Origin: Pedobacter fastidiosus
Lineage (GTDB): Bacteria > Bacteroidota > Bacteroidia > Sphingobacteriales > Sphingobacteriaceae
Direction: 5' to 3'
Length of the DNA stretch: 64,000 nucleotides
NCBI RefSeq assembly: GCF_014306625.1
Contig: NZ_JACRYL010000007.1
Span: 82,228-146,227, forward strand
Shown here: one piece after another, positions 8,582 through 15,857 of the stretch
Layout of the letters: the number at the start of each line of letters is the position of its first letter
How positions within the stretch are numbered: position 1 is the stretch's first letter
Program-made: the position numbers and the translations under genes
The notes under the pieces: model-generated
Databases searched by the model: none
Told to the model about the DNA's origin: nothing
Seen by the model: only the letters and a program-made list of their open reading frames with translations

Positions 8582-9625
8582 TTAAAGCTTTACTTGCCTA
8601 ATAATATTTTTAATATTCAACTCAATAATGTCGGTCATCGTTTTACAACTTAAATAATGTCGATCTTTAAAATAATCGGCCATACTTTGCTTTAGCAATG
8701 CGATGTTTGCCGGAGTTGTTAATGCTTCTTTATTTGAGACATCTCGCAAATCTGTTAAGCGATGACGCTCACTCCTAACTCGATGTACGATTGATGATCT
8801 TTCCTCTTGTTGATACTGTAAAACTGTTTTCTCGGTTAATTGCTCCATGCTCATTTTTACATAAGGCAAATTTTCCTTAAAAAACTGGGGCAAATAAACC
8901 TTTAAATTTCCTTCGTAAAATTGCTGATCGAAATCTATTGCTCTGATTCTAAATTGAATATCATCGAAATCTGGCGTAATTTGAACTACAAAATTATAAG
9001 CCCTCATATCACCCAAAAGCATTATTAAACAGCGTTCGTTAAATTTCACAAACTCCTTAGCAATTCTAGTCGGATTAAATTCTGGAGTGTATAACTGTCC
9101 TTTCGTAAAAACATCTCCCGGAATCCCCGCAATATGCTCCTCTACCAATGTATCGCCATCTACCAAATAATTCACTTGGTTTGGCGATAAAATTTCTTCG
9201 AGTTCTAAGCCGTAAATTCTAGAAGCATCGGCTTTTTTAATGTAGAAATAATCGTAAACATCATTTAAGCGGTTTACAATTCTGATTCTAAAAGGATGCG
9301 TATTTCCGAAAGTACAATATTCAATTTTATCGATGTATTTATGCTCAACAATGCGCAGGTTTCCAGATGCTTTTAAGTTAGCATAGATTTCTTTTAACCC
9401 ATTGTGTAGTTTTTCAATTAAATCCTGTGCATAAATTGGCCCCTCCCACAGAGAATCTTTTCCAAACTTATCCATTAGTGGGAAAGCCTCATTAAACTGC
9501 ATCAAATCATTGTATTTGATGGGCAATTTGGCTTCACGCTGATAACTTCGCAGGTATTTTTGCAAAGCAGGCGTAACCGGAAAAATCGGCTTCTTTTTTG
9601 AAATTTTTACATCATCGTTTTCCAT
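8582..9625 (-). CDS. Orphan protein with cryptic kinase-like motifs
   Basis: A 347-residue soluble protein that I do not recognise as a named family. Its motif order matches protein-kinase-like/phosphotransferase folds: a strand with Lys (YFYIKKA, K130/131), an acidic helix (LELEEIL, 140-146), a hinge-like VEEHIAGIPGD (161-171), a catalytic-loop-like LLGDMRAYNFVV (203-214, GD-x4-N) and a metal-site-like RAIDFDQQ (228-235). In aminoglycoside phosphotransferases and HipA-like kinases these correspond to the HGD-x4-N and IDxD motifs. The N-terminal 60 residues and the His/Arg-rich C-terminus have no such signature. The kinase assignment is inference from spacing and motif pattern. It is a single gene flanked by a shared terminator and an intergenic repeat cluster. 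Confidence 0.6.
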   Translation of the reverse strand: MENDDVKISKKKPIFPVTPALQKYLRSYQREAKLPIKYNDLMQFNEAFPLMDKFGKDSLWEGPIYAQDLIEKLHNGLKEIYANLKASGNLRIVEHKYIDKIEYCTFGNTHPFRIRIVNRLNDVYDYFYIKKADASRIYGLELEEILSPNQVNYLVDGDTLVEEHIAGIPGDVFTKGQLYTPEFNPTRIAKEFVKFNERCLIMLLGDMRAYNFVVQITPDFDDIQFRIRAIDFDQQFYEGNLKVYLPQFFKENLPYVKMSMEQLTEKTVLQYQQEERSSIVHRVRSERHRLTDLRDVSNKEALTTPANIALLKQSMADYFKDRHYLSCKTMTDIIELNIKNIIRQVKL

Positions 9626-9652
9626 CGATCAGCAATGTAGCATTTTAAAAAT

Positions 9653-9746
9653 TTAACCGCAAAGAATTTAAGCAAGCGCAAAGAACACAAAGTTAAACGC
9701 TAAACTTCATTTTCTTTACGAAATACTTTGCGCCCTTTGCGGTTAA
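9653..9746. repeat. Palindromic intergenic element (AACCGCAAAG type)
   Basis: Two nested inverted pairs: TTAACCGCAAAG (9653-9664) with CTTTGCGGTTAA (9735-9746), and GCGCAAAG (9676-9683) with CTTTGCGC (9726-9733). This is a long imperfect hairpin of the kind dispersed through Bacteroidota genomes. No coding function. Confidence 0.75.
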
Positions 9747-9774
9747 AAACATTAGTACTTTGGACAACCAAATT

Positions 9775-10259
9775 GGCAAACCCGCTAAATACCAGTTTAT
9801 TTTTCGATAAGTTTTAATTTTTTTACCACAAAGTTCACAGAGAAAAAGCACAGAGGAGAAAGAGTAATTCTCGGTGAAAACTCAGTGCGCTCTGTGGTTA
9901 ATTTTTGCAGGATAACCAAATGGCAAACCGGCTAAATACCTGCTTATTTTTCGATAAGTTTTAATTTTTTTACCACAAAGTTCACAGAGAAAAAGCACAG
10001 AGGAGAAAGAGCAACTCTCCTTCTTCTCGGTGAAAACTCAGTGCGCTCTGTGGTTAATTTTTGCTGGATAACTAAATGGCAAACCCGCTAAATACCTGCT
10101 TATTTTTCGATAAGTTTTAATTTTTTACCACAAAGTTCACAGAGGAAAAGCACAAAGGAGAAAAAGCAACTCTCCTTCTTCTCGGTGAAAACCCAGTGCG
10201 CTCTGTGGTTAATTTTTGCTGGATAAATAAATGGCAAACCCGCTAAATACCGACTTATT
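9775..10259. repeat. Tandem repeat (about 150 bp, three copies plus partial) made of gene tail plus palindrome
   Basis: Units start at GGCAAAC, at 9775, 9922, 10078 and 10233, giving periods of 147, 156 and 155 bp. Each unit has a segment copied from the 3' end of the adjacent serine hydrolase gene (GGCAAACC to TTTTTCGATAAG) followed by an imperfect palindrome (ACCACAAAGTTCACAGAG ... CTCTGTGGTTAA). The first unit lacks 9 bp present in the others. The array and the palindrome above together fill the gap between 9626 and the hydrolase stop. Confidence 0.9.
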
Positions 10260-11407
10260 TTTCGATAAGGATAGTTGCCTGCACCATGATCTGCAAATTG
10301 AACAATAATGGTATTCGTTTTTGGATCGATGTAAAGTCTTTGTCCGAGCATTCCCTCCGCTGCATAATCGCCATTCTCACCTTCTTGCGGAATCCACCAC
10401 AGATAATGATGTGCAGATTTTTGCCAGCCTTTTGATGACGCTGGCTTTTCAGTACCAATATTGATGGATTGGTTTACCCAACTTTCGGATACAATTTGTT
10501 TGTTGTTATATTTTCCTTTGTTTAGATACAAACGCCCAATTTTGGCAAAATCTATTGCCGTAACCTGAAAACGGCTTGCCGTATTTGCCAATCCATTTGG
10601 ATGATCTAAGCCCCAAGTGGAATTGTACTCCGTGCCAATATTCCGCCAAATTTTTTCTTCAAAATATTGTGCTACCGATTTCCCTGTAGCTTTCTCCATC
10701 ACCCAACCCAATAAAATTGGATCGATACTTTTATATTTCCAAACCGTTCCAGGTTTATTAACGAGCTTAACTTTCATCAGCTCTGTTTTCATATCATGTG
10801 TATAGTAATACTTTGCTTCATCAGAAAAGAAAGCTTGAACAACTCCGCCTAAAGCATCTTGAAATTCCAAGCCTGATTTCATATCCAAAAGATTTTTTAA
10901 CGTGATGTTATTAAAAGCAGGATTAAATTTTAGCTCAGGAATATATTGGGTTACTTGATCATTCAAATTTTTAATGCTTCCATCTGCCAACGCTTCTCCA
11001 AGCATAATAGAAACCAGACTTTTTGCTCCAGAAAATATTGTAGTTAGCGTACTGTCGCTATAACCTGAACTATATTTTTCATATAATATACTATCATTCC
11101 TAATGACAAGAAAAGCATTTAATTTGCCATTTTTAAAATAATCTTTAAATGGGATAGATTGATTATTACCATCTAAAACATGCAAAGTATCTATATCATT
11201 TCTTAGTTTAGGCGAACGTATAAAATGAAATATGGAATTGCTTTTATGAGAGACATCTTGCGGAAATGCTTTGTAAGTTACCGAATCAGGCTGACGGTAA
11301 TAAAGCACCCGCATTAAATACGGTTGCCAAATAAATAACCCACCAAAGGTTAGGATAATTAGCAAGAAGAAATAAAAGATAATTTTTTTAAAGATTTTCA
11401 TTGACAA
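10100..11407 (-). CDS. Serine hydrolase, beta-lactamase/class C-like, with repeat-derived C-terminus
   Basis: A 435-residue protein with one N-terminal membrane anchor (residues 6-26). The serine motif SGAK lies at 126-129 (Ser126, Lys129), the second motif Tyr-Lys-Ser at 225-227, and a HGAG-type third motif lies near the end (FADHGAGNYPYRK). These are the catalytic elements of the class C beta-lactamase/esterase/6-aminohexanoate-dimer hydrolase superfamily; substrate unknown. The domain ends near LAGLPF. The last 35 or so residues (from NHRAHW to KLKLIEK) are encoded by the tandem repeat; the stop codon at 10100-10102 lies in a second copy of the gene's own tail read in another frame. The extension is therefore probably recent and not part of the fold. 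Confidence 0.85.
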   Translation of the reverse strand: MSMKIFKKIIFYFFLLIILTFGGLFIWQPYLMRVLYYRQPDSVTYKAFPQDVSHKSNSIFHFIRSPKLRNDIDTLHVLDGNNQSIPFKDYFKNGKLNAFLVIRNDSILYEKYSSGYSDSTLTTIFSGAKSLVSIMLGEALADGSIKNLNDQVTQYIPELKFNPAFNNITLKNLLDMKSGLEFQDALGGVVQAFFSDEAKYYYTHDMKTELMKVKLVNKPGTVWKYKSIDPILLGWVMEKATGKSVAQYFEEKIWRNIGTEYNSTWGLDHPNGLANTASRFQVTAIDFAKIGRLYLNKGKYNNKQIVSESWVNQSINIGTEKPASSKGWQKSAHHYLWWIPQEGENGDYAAEGMLGQRLYIDPKTNTIIVQFADHGAGNYPYRKISRYLAGLPFIYPAKINHRAHWVFTEKKESCFFSFVLFLCELCGKKLKLIEK

Positions 11408-11445
11408 AACTTACGCCAACAAATATAAAATATAGCATGGAAATT

Positions 11446-12372
11446 TTAAGCCATACTATCAGAAAGATCCTGTCTTATTTCTTCAATTTTCGGAGCTTTT
11501 CTCTCTTGTTTATGTTTCCATCTTCTATGGCTCCATAACCAATAAGCAGGCTTTTCTTGAATCATTTCCTCTAGGAAATGCGTATGCGCTTCAGTAATCT
11601 CATATTCTGCTGTTTGATCAGGATGCAAGCAAATCGGCACACAGTCTACCTCGTAATAACCACGTTTTAAATAGTTGATTTTTAAATAAAAAACCGGGCG
11701 ATTGGTTTTCTTTGCAATTTTTTCTATTCCAAGCTGAACAGAAGTTTCTTGGTTCAGAAAGTTTGTCCAATAAAGAGATTCTTCTTTTGCCGGAGCTTGG
11801 TCGCTCCCGAAAGTAAACATATTAGCAGAACCTTTACTGGATTGAATGGCTCTTAAAGTTTGGCGCATGGCAACCATTCTATTTCCAAACTTGCTTCTCA
11901 TGGTTAAAAACCAATTATCAAATGCTTCACTGCTAAGTGGCTTATATATTGGGTAATGCTGACCAGAAAAATTTAATCCGATTGCCATACAAACCCATTC
12001 ATAATTGCCATAGTGAGAGGAGCAGAAAAGAACGCTTTCATTATTTTTAAGATAGGCCTCAACCAAATCGACATTCTTGAATTTTACACGCTTAGAAAGT
12101 TCTTTTTTTGAGATACTTTTCATTTTGATTACCTCAACAAATAGTGAGGATAAGAATTTGTAGTATTCTTTTTCGATGGCTTTAAGCTCCGCAGCAGTTT
12201 TATCTGGAAAGGCATGGTATAAATTCTCCTTCACCACCTTTCTACGATATTTAAAAACGTAGAAAATTAATAAATAAAAGGCATCAGCTAGTCTATATAA
12301 TAGAAATAGTGGCAAAAGAGAAAGTGCGTTTAATAAAAATATCCCTAAAAAGGATAGGCTCTTATTAATCAT
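11446..12372 (-). CDS. Lysophospholipid/lipid A acyltransferase (LpxL/HtrB family)
   Basis: An inner-membrane acyltransferase that adds a secondary acyl chain to lipid A or a related lipid. The catalytic H-x4-(D/E) motif appears as HYGNYE in the block CSSHYGNYEW, about residue 119. The N-terminus has one membrane segment (LGIFLLNALSLLPLFLLYRLA). The C-terminus has WLWSHRRWK, the conserved family end motif. I place the start at the ATG at 12370-12372 because MINKSLSFLG leads directly into the membrane segment; an in-frame ATG at 12424-12426 would add 18 polar residues. The protein is then about 308 residues, usual for the family. The Bacteroidota acyl donor is not known from sequence. Confidence 0.88.
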   Translation of the reverse strand: MINKSLSFLGIFLLNALSLLPLFLLYRLADAFYLLIFYVFKYRRKVVKENLYHAFPDKTAAELKAIEKEYYKFLSSLFVEVIKMKSISKKELSKRVKFKNVDLVEAYLKNNESVLFCSSHYGNYEWVCMAIGLNFSGQHYPIYKPLSSEAFDNWFLTMRSKFGNRMVAMRQTLRAIQSSKGSANMFTFGSDQAPAKEESLYWTNFLNQETSVQLGIEKIAKKTNRPVFYLKINYLKRGYYEVDCVPICLHPDQTAEYEITEAHTHFLEEMIQEKPAYWLWSHRRWKHKQERKAPKIEEIRQDLSDSMA

Positions 12373-12540
12373 AATAGGGAATCGATTAGTTTGTTGAGAC
12401 AAAACTAACGTCCAAATGGAAATCAAATGCCATCAAATTGTTTGTTTTTTATTCCCATAAGTTTTATGAAAAATGAGTGACAGAAAATCAATCGATTGAT
12501 TAATGTTTTAGTGAAATTTTAGGAAAGTATCAGTAAGTAG

Positions 12541-12585
12541 GCTTTGACAACTTTAATAGCCAGGGGGAAAGAAAGTTGTCAAAGC
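12541..12585. repeat. Palindromic repeat (GCTTTGACAACTTT type)
   Basis: Perfect 14-bp arms, GCTTTGACAACTTT and AAAGTTGTCAAAGC, around a 17-base loop. Two further members lie at 30484-30530 and 30541-30584, so this is a dispersed family in this genome. Confidence 0.8.
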
Positions 12586-12587
12586 TA

Positions 12588-13053
12588 AAAAAGACCTCAC
12601 CCTATTAAAGTTTCTGCTTTGGCAAATTAGTATCCCTCCCTCTCCTTGAAGAGAGGGAAACAAAAGACAGTAACTTAAACCATAAGTAAAACCTAAACCA
12701 AACTAAGCTGTTCTTAGGTGTCTAAGGTGGTGAAAAACCTAAGCGCAAAAAGGCCTCACCCTATTAAAGTTTCTGCATTGGCAATTAGTATCCCTCCCTC
12801 TCCTTGAAGAGAGGGAAACAAATACAGTAATCTTAAACCGTAAGCAAAAAACTTGCATCAAACTAAGCGGTTCTTAGGTATCTAAGGTGGTGAAAAACCC
12901 TAAACGTGTAAAAGCCTCACCCTATTAAAGTTTCTGCTTTGGCAAATTAGTATCCCTCCCTCTCCTTGAAAAGAGGGAAACAAAAGACAGTAATATTAAA
13001 CCGTAAGCAAAAAACTTGCATCAAACTAAGCTGTTCTTAGGTATCTTAAGTTT
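12588..13053. repeat. Tandem array of three 160-bp repeats
   Basis: Three copies keyed on CCTCACCCTATTAAAG at 12595, 12754 and 12915 (periods 159 and 161 bp). Each contains a small hairpin (CCCTCT ... AGAGGG), the block AAACTAAGCNGTTCTTAGG and AAGGTGGTGAAAAACC. Copies differ at scattered bases, so duplication is not very recent. No ORF runs through the array. Together with the 12541 palindrome it accounts for most of the gap 12427-13182. Confidence 0.9.
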
Positions 13054-13101
13054 TCAAGTCCTCCCTTCTGGGTAGGATTTAGGTGGGGCGCCTTTAAACC
13101 C

Positions 13102-13125
13102 AAAAAACCCCGATTTACATCGAGG
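13102..13125 (-). terminator. Terminator of typA
   Basis: Read on the minus strand: CCTCGAT, four-base loop, ATCGGGG, then six T. It lies about 60 bp beyond the typA stop. Confidence 0.75.
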
Positions 13126-13148
13126 CTTTAAATTTATATTTTCCAACT

Positions 13149-13178
13149 CCCTCTCCTTCGGAGAGGGCTGGGGTGAGG
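13149..13178. repeat. GC-rich hairpin repeat next to the typA stop
   Basis: CCCTCTCC and GGAGAGGG around a three-base loop, followed by CTGGGGTGAGG. The same core occurs in the 160-bp array upstream, so this is a member of a dispersed repeat family that also sits just behind gene ends. Confidence 0.6.
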
Positions 13179-13182
13179 CTAT

Positions 13183-14988
13183 TTAAGCGAATTGCTTTCC
13201 TTTTACCTTACGTTCTTGTTCTGTTAAGAAGATTTTACGTAAACGCATACTTTGCGGTGTAACCTCGATATACTCATCAGCTTGGATATATTCCATAGCC
13301 TCTTCTAACGAGAATTTAATTGCAGGTGCAATACGAGCATTATCATCTGTACCAGATGCACGCATGTTCGTTAATGCTTTTCCTTTAACAATGTTTACTA
13401 CTAAATCATTATCACGGATGTGCTCACCCATAATCTGACCTTCGTAAACATCAACTCCTGGATCAACAAAGAAACGACCTCTATCCTGTAATTTATCAAT
13501 AGAATAAGCGGTAGTCATACCTTTATCCATTGAAACTAAAACACCATTTAAACGACCAGGGATTGTTCCTTTCCAAGGCTCGTAAGCTTTGAAACGGTGC
13601 GCCATAATCGCCTCGCCAGCAGTTGCAGTTAACACGTTGTTACGTAAACCGATAATACCACGAGCTGGGATTTCGAATTCTAAGTGTTGTAAATCGCCTT
13701 TTGGCTCCATAATTAACAACTCACCTTTACGTTGAGTTACCAATTCGATTACCTTACCAGAAACTTCACCCGGTACATCAACGATTAATGTTTCAATTGG
13801 CTCACATTTCTTACCATCAATTTCTTTAATGATAACCTGTGGCTGACCAACTTGAATTTCATAACCTTCACGACGCATCGTTTCGATTAATACCGATAAA
13901 TGGAGAATACCACGACCGTAAACCAACCATGAATCTGGAGATGCAGTTTCAACAACTTTTAAAGCTAAGTTTTTCTCAGTTTCTTTGATTAAACGTTCTT
14001 TTATACGTTGAGAAGTAACTAATTTACCTTCTTTACCAAAAAACGGGGAGTTGTTAATGGTAAACAACATATTCATTGTTGGCTCATCAATGCTGATTAC
14101 TGGCAATTGTTCTGGATTTTCAAAATCTGAAATGGTATCACCAATATCAAATCCATCAATACCTACAACCGCACAAATATCTCCCGAACTTACTTCTGTA
14201 GCACGGATTTTTCCTAAACCTTCGAAAGTATAAAGTTCTTTTACTCTTGATTTTACAATTCTACCATCGCGTTTAATTAAAGTAACCGGTTGGTTTTCCT
14301 TAATTGTACCACGGTGAACACGACCAATTGCAATACGACCTACGAAAGATGAATAATCTAACGAAGTAATTTGCATTTGCAATGTACCATCGTTAATTGG
14401 TGCAGGTGGAATGTTTGCCACAACAGCATCCAATAAAGCGAAAATATCAGTCGTTGGAACTTTCCAATCCGTACTCATCCATCCTTGTTTAGATGAACCG
14501 TAAATTACTGGGAAATCCAATTGCTCTTCAGTTGCTTCAAGGTTAAAGAACAATTCAAAAATTTGCTCGTAAACCTCTTCTGGGCGACAGTTTTCTTTAT
14601 CCACTTTGTTTACAACCACAATCGGTTTTAAACCTAGTGCCAAAGCTTTTTGCGTTACGAAACGCGTTTGAGGCATTGCACCTTCAAAAGCATCGCAAAG
14701 TAAAAGTACACCATCGGCCATTTTTAAAACACGCTCTACCTCACCGCCAAAATCCGCGTGACCAGGTGTGTCAATAATGTTAATTTTTACGTCTTTGTAC
14801 TGAACCGAAACGTTTTTAGACACGATTGTGATACCACGCTCACGCTCTAAATCGTTATTATCCAATATCAAATCTCCTGTTTGTTCGTTGTCACGAAAAA
14901 TAGAACAAGAATGTAAAATCTTATCAACCAATGTAGTTTTACCGTGGTCAACGTGTGCTATAATAGCTATATTTCTAATCTTTTGCAT
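13183..14988 (-). CDS. typA: Ribosome-binding GTPase TypA/BipA
   Basis: A 601-residue translational GTPase of the EF-G class, the usual length. G1 is AHVDHGKTTL (11-20), G2 is in RERGITI, G3 is DTPGHADF and G4 is NKVDK. Domains II, III and V follow, and the BipA-specific C-terminal domain carries MRASGTDDNARIAP and ALEEAMEYIQADEYIEVTP-like sequence (here SLEEAMEYI). TypA acts on ribosomes during 50S assembly and stress adaptation. It is monocistronic, with a terminator at 13102-13125 and a Bacteroidota -7 box upstream. Confidence 0.97.
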   Translation of the reverse strand: MQKIRNIAIIAHVDHGKTTLVDKILHSCSIFRDNEQTGDLILDNNDLERERGITIVSKNVSVQYKDVKINIIDTPGHADFGGEVERVLKMADGVLLLCDAFEGAMPQTRFVTQKALALGLKPIVVVNKVDKENCRPEEVYEQIFELFFNLEATEEQLDFPVIYGSSKQGWMSTDWKVPTTDIFALLDAVVANIPPAPINDGTLQMQITSLDYSSFVGRIAIGRVHRGTIKENQPVTLIKRDGRIVKSRVKELYTFEGLGKIRATEVSSGDICAVVGIDGFDIGDTISDFENPEQLPVISIDEPTMNMLFTINNSPFFGKEGKLVTSQRIKERLIKETEKNLALKVVETASPDSWLVYGRGILHLSVLIETMRREGYEIQVGQPQVIIKEIDGKKCEPIETLIVDVPGEVSGKVIELVTQRKGELLIMEPKGDLQHLEFEIPARGIIGLRNNVLTATAGEAIMAHRFKAYEPWKGTIPGRLNGVLVSMDKGMTTAYSIDKLQDRGRFFVDPGVDVYEGQIMGEHIRDNDLVVNIVKGKALTNMRASGTDDNARIAPAIKFSLEEAMEYIQADEYIEVTPQSMRLRKIFLTEQERKVKGKQFA

Positions 14989-14992
14989 AAAA

Positions 14993-15018
14993 TGCGCCTC
15001 AAATTTGGCGCAAAGATA
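14993..15018 (-). promoter_or_regulatory. typA promoter -7 box and leader hairpin
   Basis: On the minus strand TATCTTTG (15011-15018) matches the Bacteroidota -7 consensus TAnnTTTG. No clear TTTG lies 19-21 bases further upstream, so the -33 part is weak. A 6-bp inverted repeat TGCGCC/GGCGCA (14993-15012) overlaps it and would lie at the start of the leader. Confidence 0.4.
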
Positions 15019-15303
15019 ATGTTTAGAAATGGATTTTCTACTATAACGCCCACTATTTAATCAGATGATAATGTTGTAATTATCTCATTTTTAATTAGAA
15101 AAGCAAGTACAGTAGTAATGCGGTTAAGTTCGGCCCCGCTTTCCATTTCAAGTCCTCGATACGCTGTGGGCTTATATCTTTATATTTATAAAATAATCAG
15201 AAAAAGGTAGACTAAGTGTATAGTCATTTCGAATGCAACAAAGAGAAATATGTAAAACAGACGATTAAAATTCACAACTAGGGTGTCTTACAAAGTGGGT
15301 GGA
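15019..15303. other. Non-coding stretch with repeat remnants
   Basis: No gene is supported. It contains a decayed repeat fragment (GGCCCCGCTTTCCATT to TACGCTGTGGGCTT, 15134-15173) and one arm of the GTCATTTCGA family (15223-15251). Both resemble degraded copies of intergenic repeats. Confidence 0.5.
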
Positions 15304-15591
15304 CTATCGTGCCAGAGATGGTATTTTATTAGTCTTGGCTTCTGCTAATTGAATGGCTCTCAAAACATCATCTCTAGAGATAATTTTTTGTGCTTCAAAG
15401 CATCTGCACATAAATTCTAAATCCAAACCATATATTTTGGCTATATCTTTTAACCTATATATATCAATAGTAACCTTATCAGTTTCCCATTTACAATAGG
15501 TACTGCGCTCTACATTTAGTAGGTTGGCAATTTTTAGTTGTGTAACTCCTTTCAAAGAGCGGAGCTCTTTAAGTAAAAACCCAATTTTCAT
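15304..15591 (-). CDS. XRE-family transcriptional regulator (small HTH_3)
   Basis: A 95-residue protein whose first 60 residues form a Cro/C1-type helix-turn-helix: LLKELRSLKGVTQLKIANLL then NVERSTYCKWETDKVTIDI, with the recognition helix at VERSTYCKWE. The last 30 residues are helical with no known domain, possibly a dimerisation tail. It is transcribed away from the VKOR-thioredoxin gene, and the 266-bp divergent region carries several palindromes, so it is the natural candidate repressor or activator for itself and that locus. Regulation is inferred from position. Confidence 0.85.
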   Translation of the reverse strand: MKIGFLLKELRSLKGVTQLKIANLLNVERSTYCKWETDKVTIDIYRLKDIAKIYGLDLEFMCRCFEAQKIISRDDVLRAIQLAEAKTNKIPSLAR

Positions 15592-15638
15592 AACTAACCT
15601 ACATTTATAATTATTAAAAAATACCGAGAAAAATATTA

Positions 15639-15675
15639 CACATATAATATGTGATTAAAAATCACAAAATGTGTG
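15639..15675. promoter_or_regulatory. Nested palindromes in the XRE/VKOR divergent region
   Basis: Three overlapping inverted repeats: CACATAT-A-ATATGTG (15639-15653), GTGATT-AAA-AATCAC (15651-15665) and CAC-x-GTG pairs in CACAAAATGTGTG (15663-15675). Overlapping GTG/CAC half-sites are what a small dimeric HTH protein would bind, and they lie about 50-80 bp upstream of the XRE start codon. The rest of the divergent region up to 15857 is AT-rich with no further signal that I trust. Confidence 0.55.
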
Positions 15676-15857
15676 AAATAATCACTTTAAATTTAATCAA
15701 CGATTTAGCTTTTCACTACTTAAACAATATTAATAGCATTAAAAAACAATAGCTTTTTTTGACTAATTCATGTAGATTACTACTATAGCCTTGTATTTAT
15801 TGTTAAAATAGCAAAAAATAAGTTAAAGATTATATAATCCATTTAACCTTTTATTTT

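Noticed and set aside
10255..10458. A 67-codon frame on the minus strand inside the serine hydrolase gene
   Set aside because: It is an out-of-frame shadow of the hydrolase and ends in the repeat-derived tail segment.
12588..13053. Possible CRISPR array
   Set aside because: The repeats are 160 bp with no unique spacers between them and no cas genes nearby.
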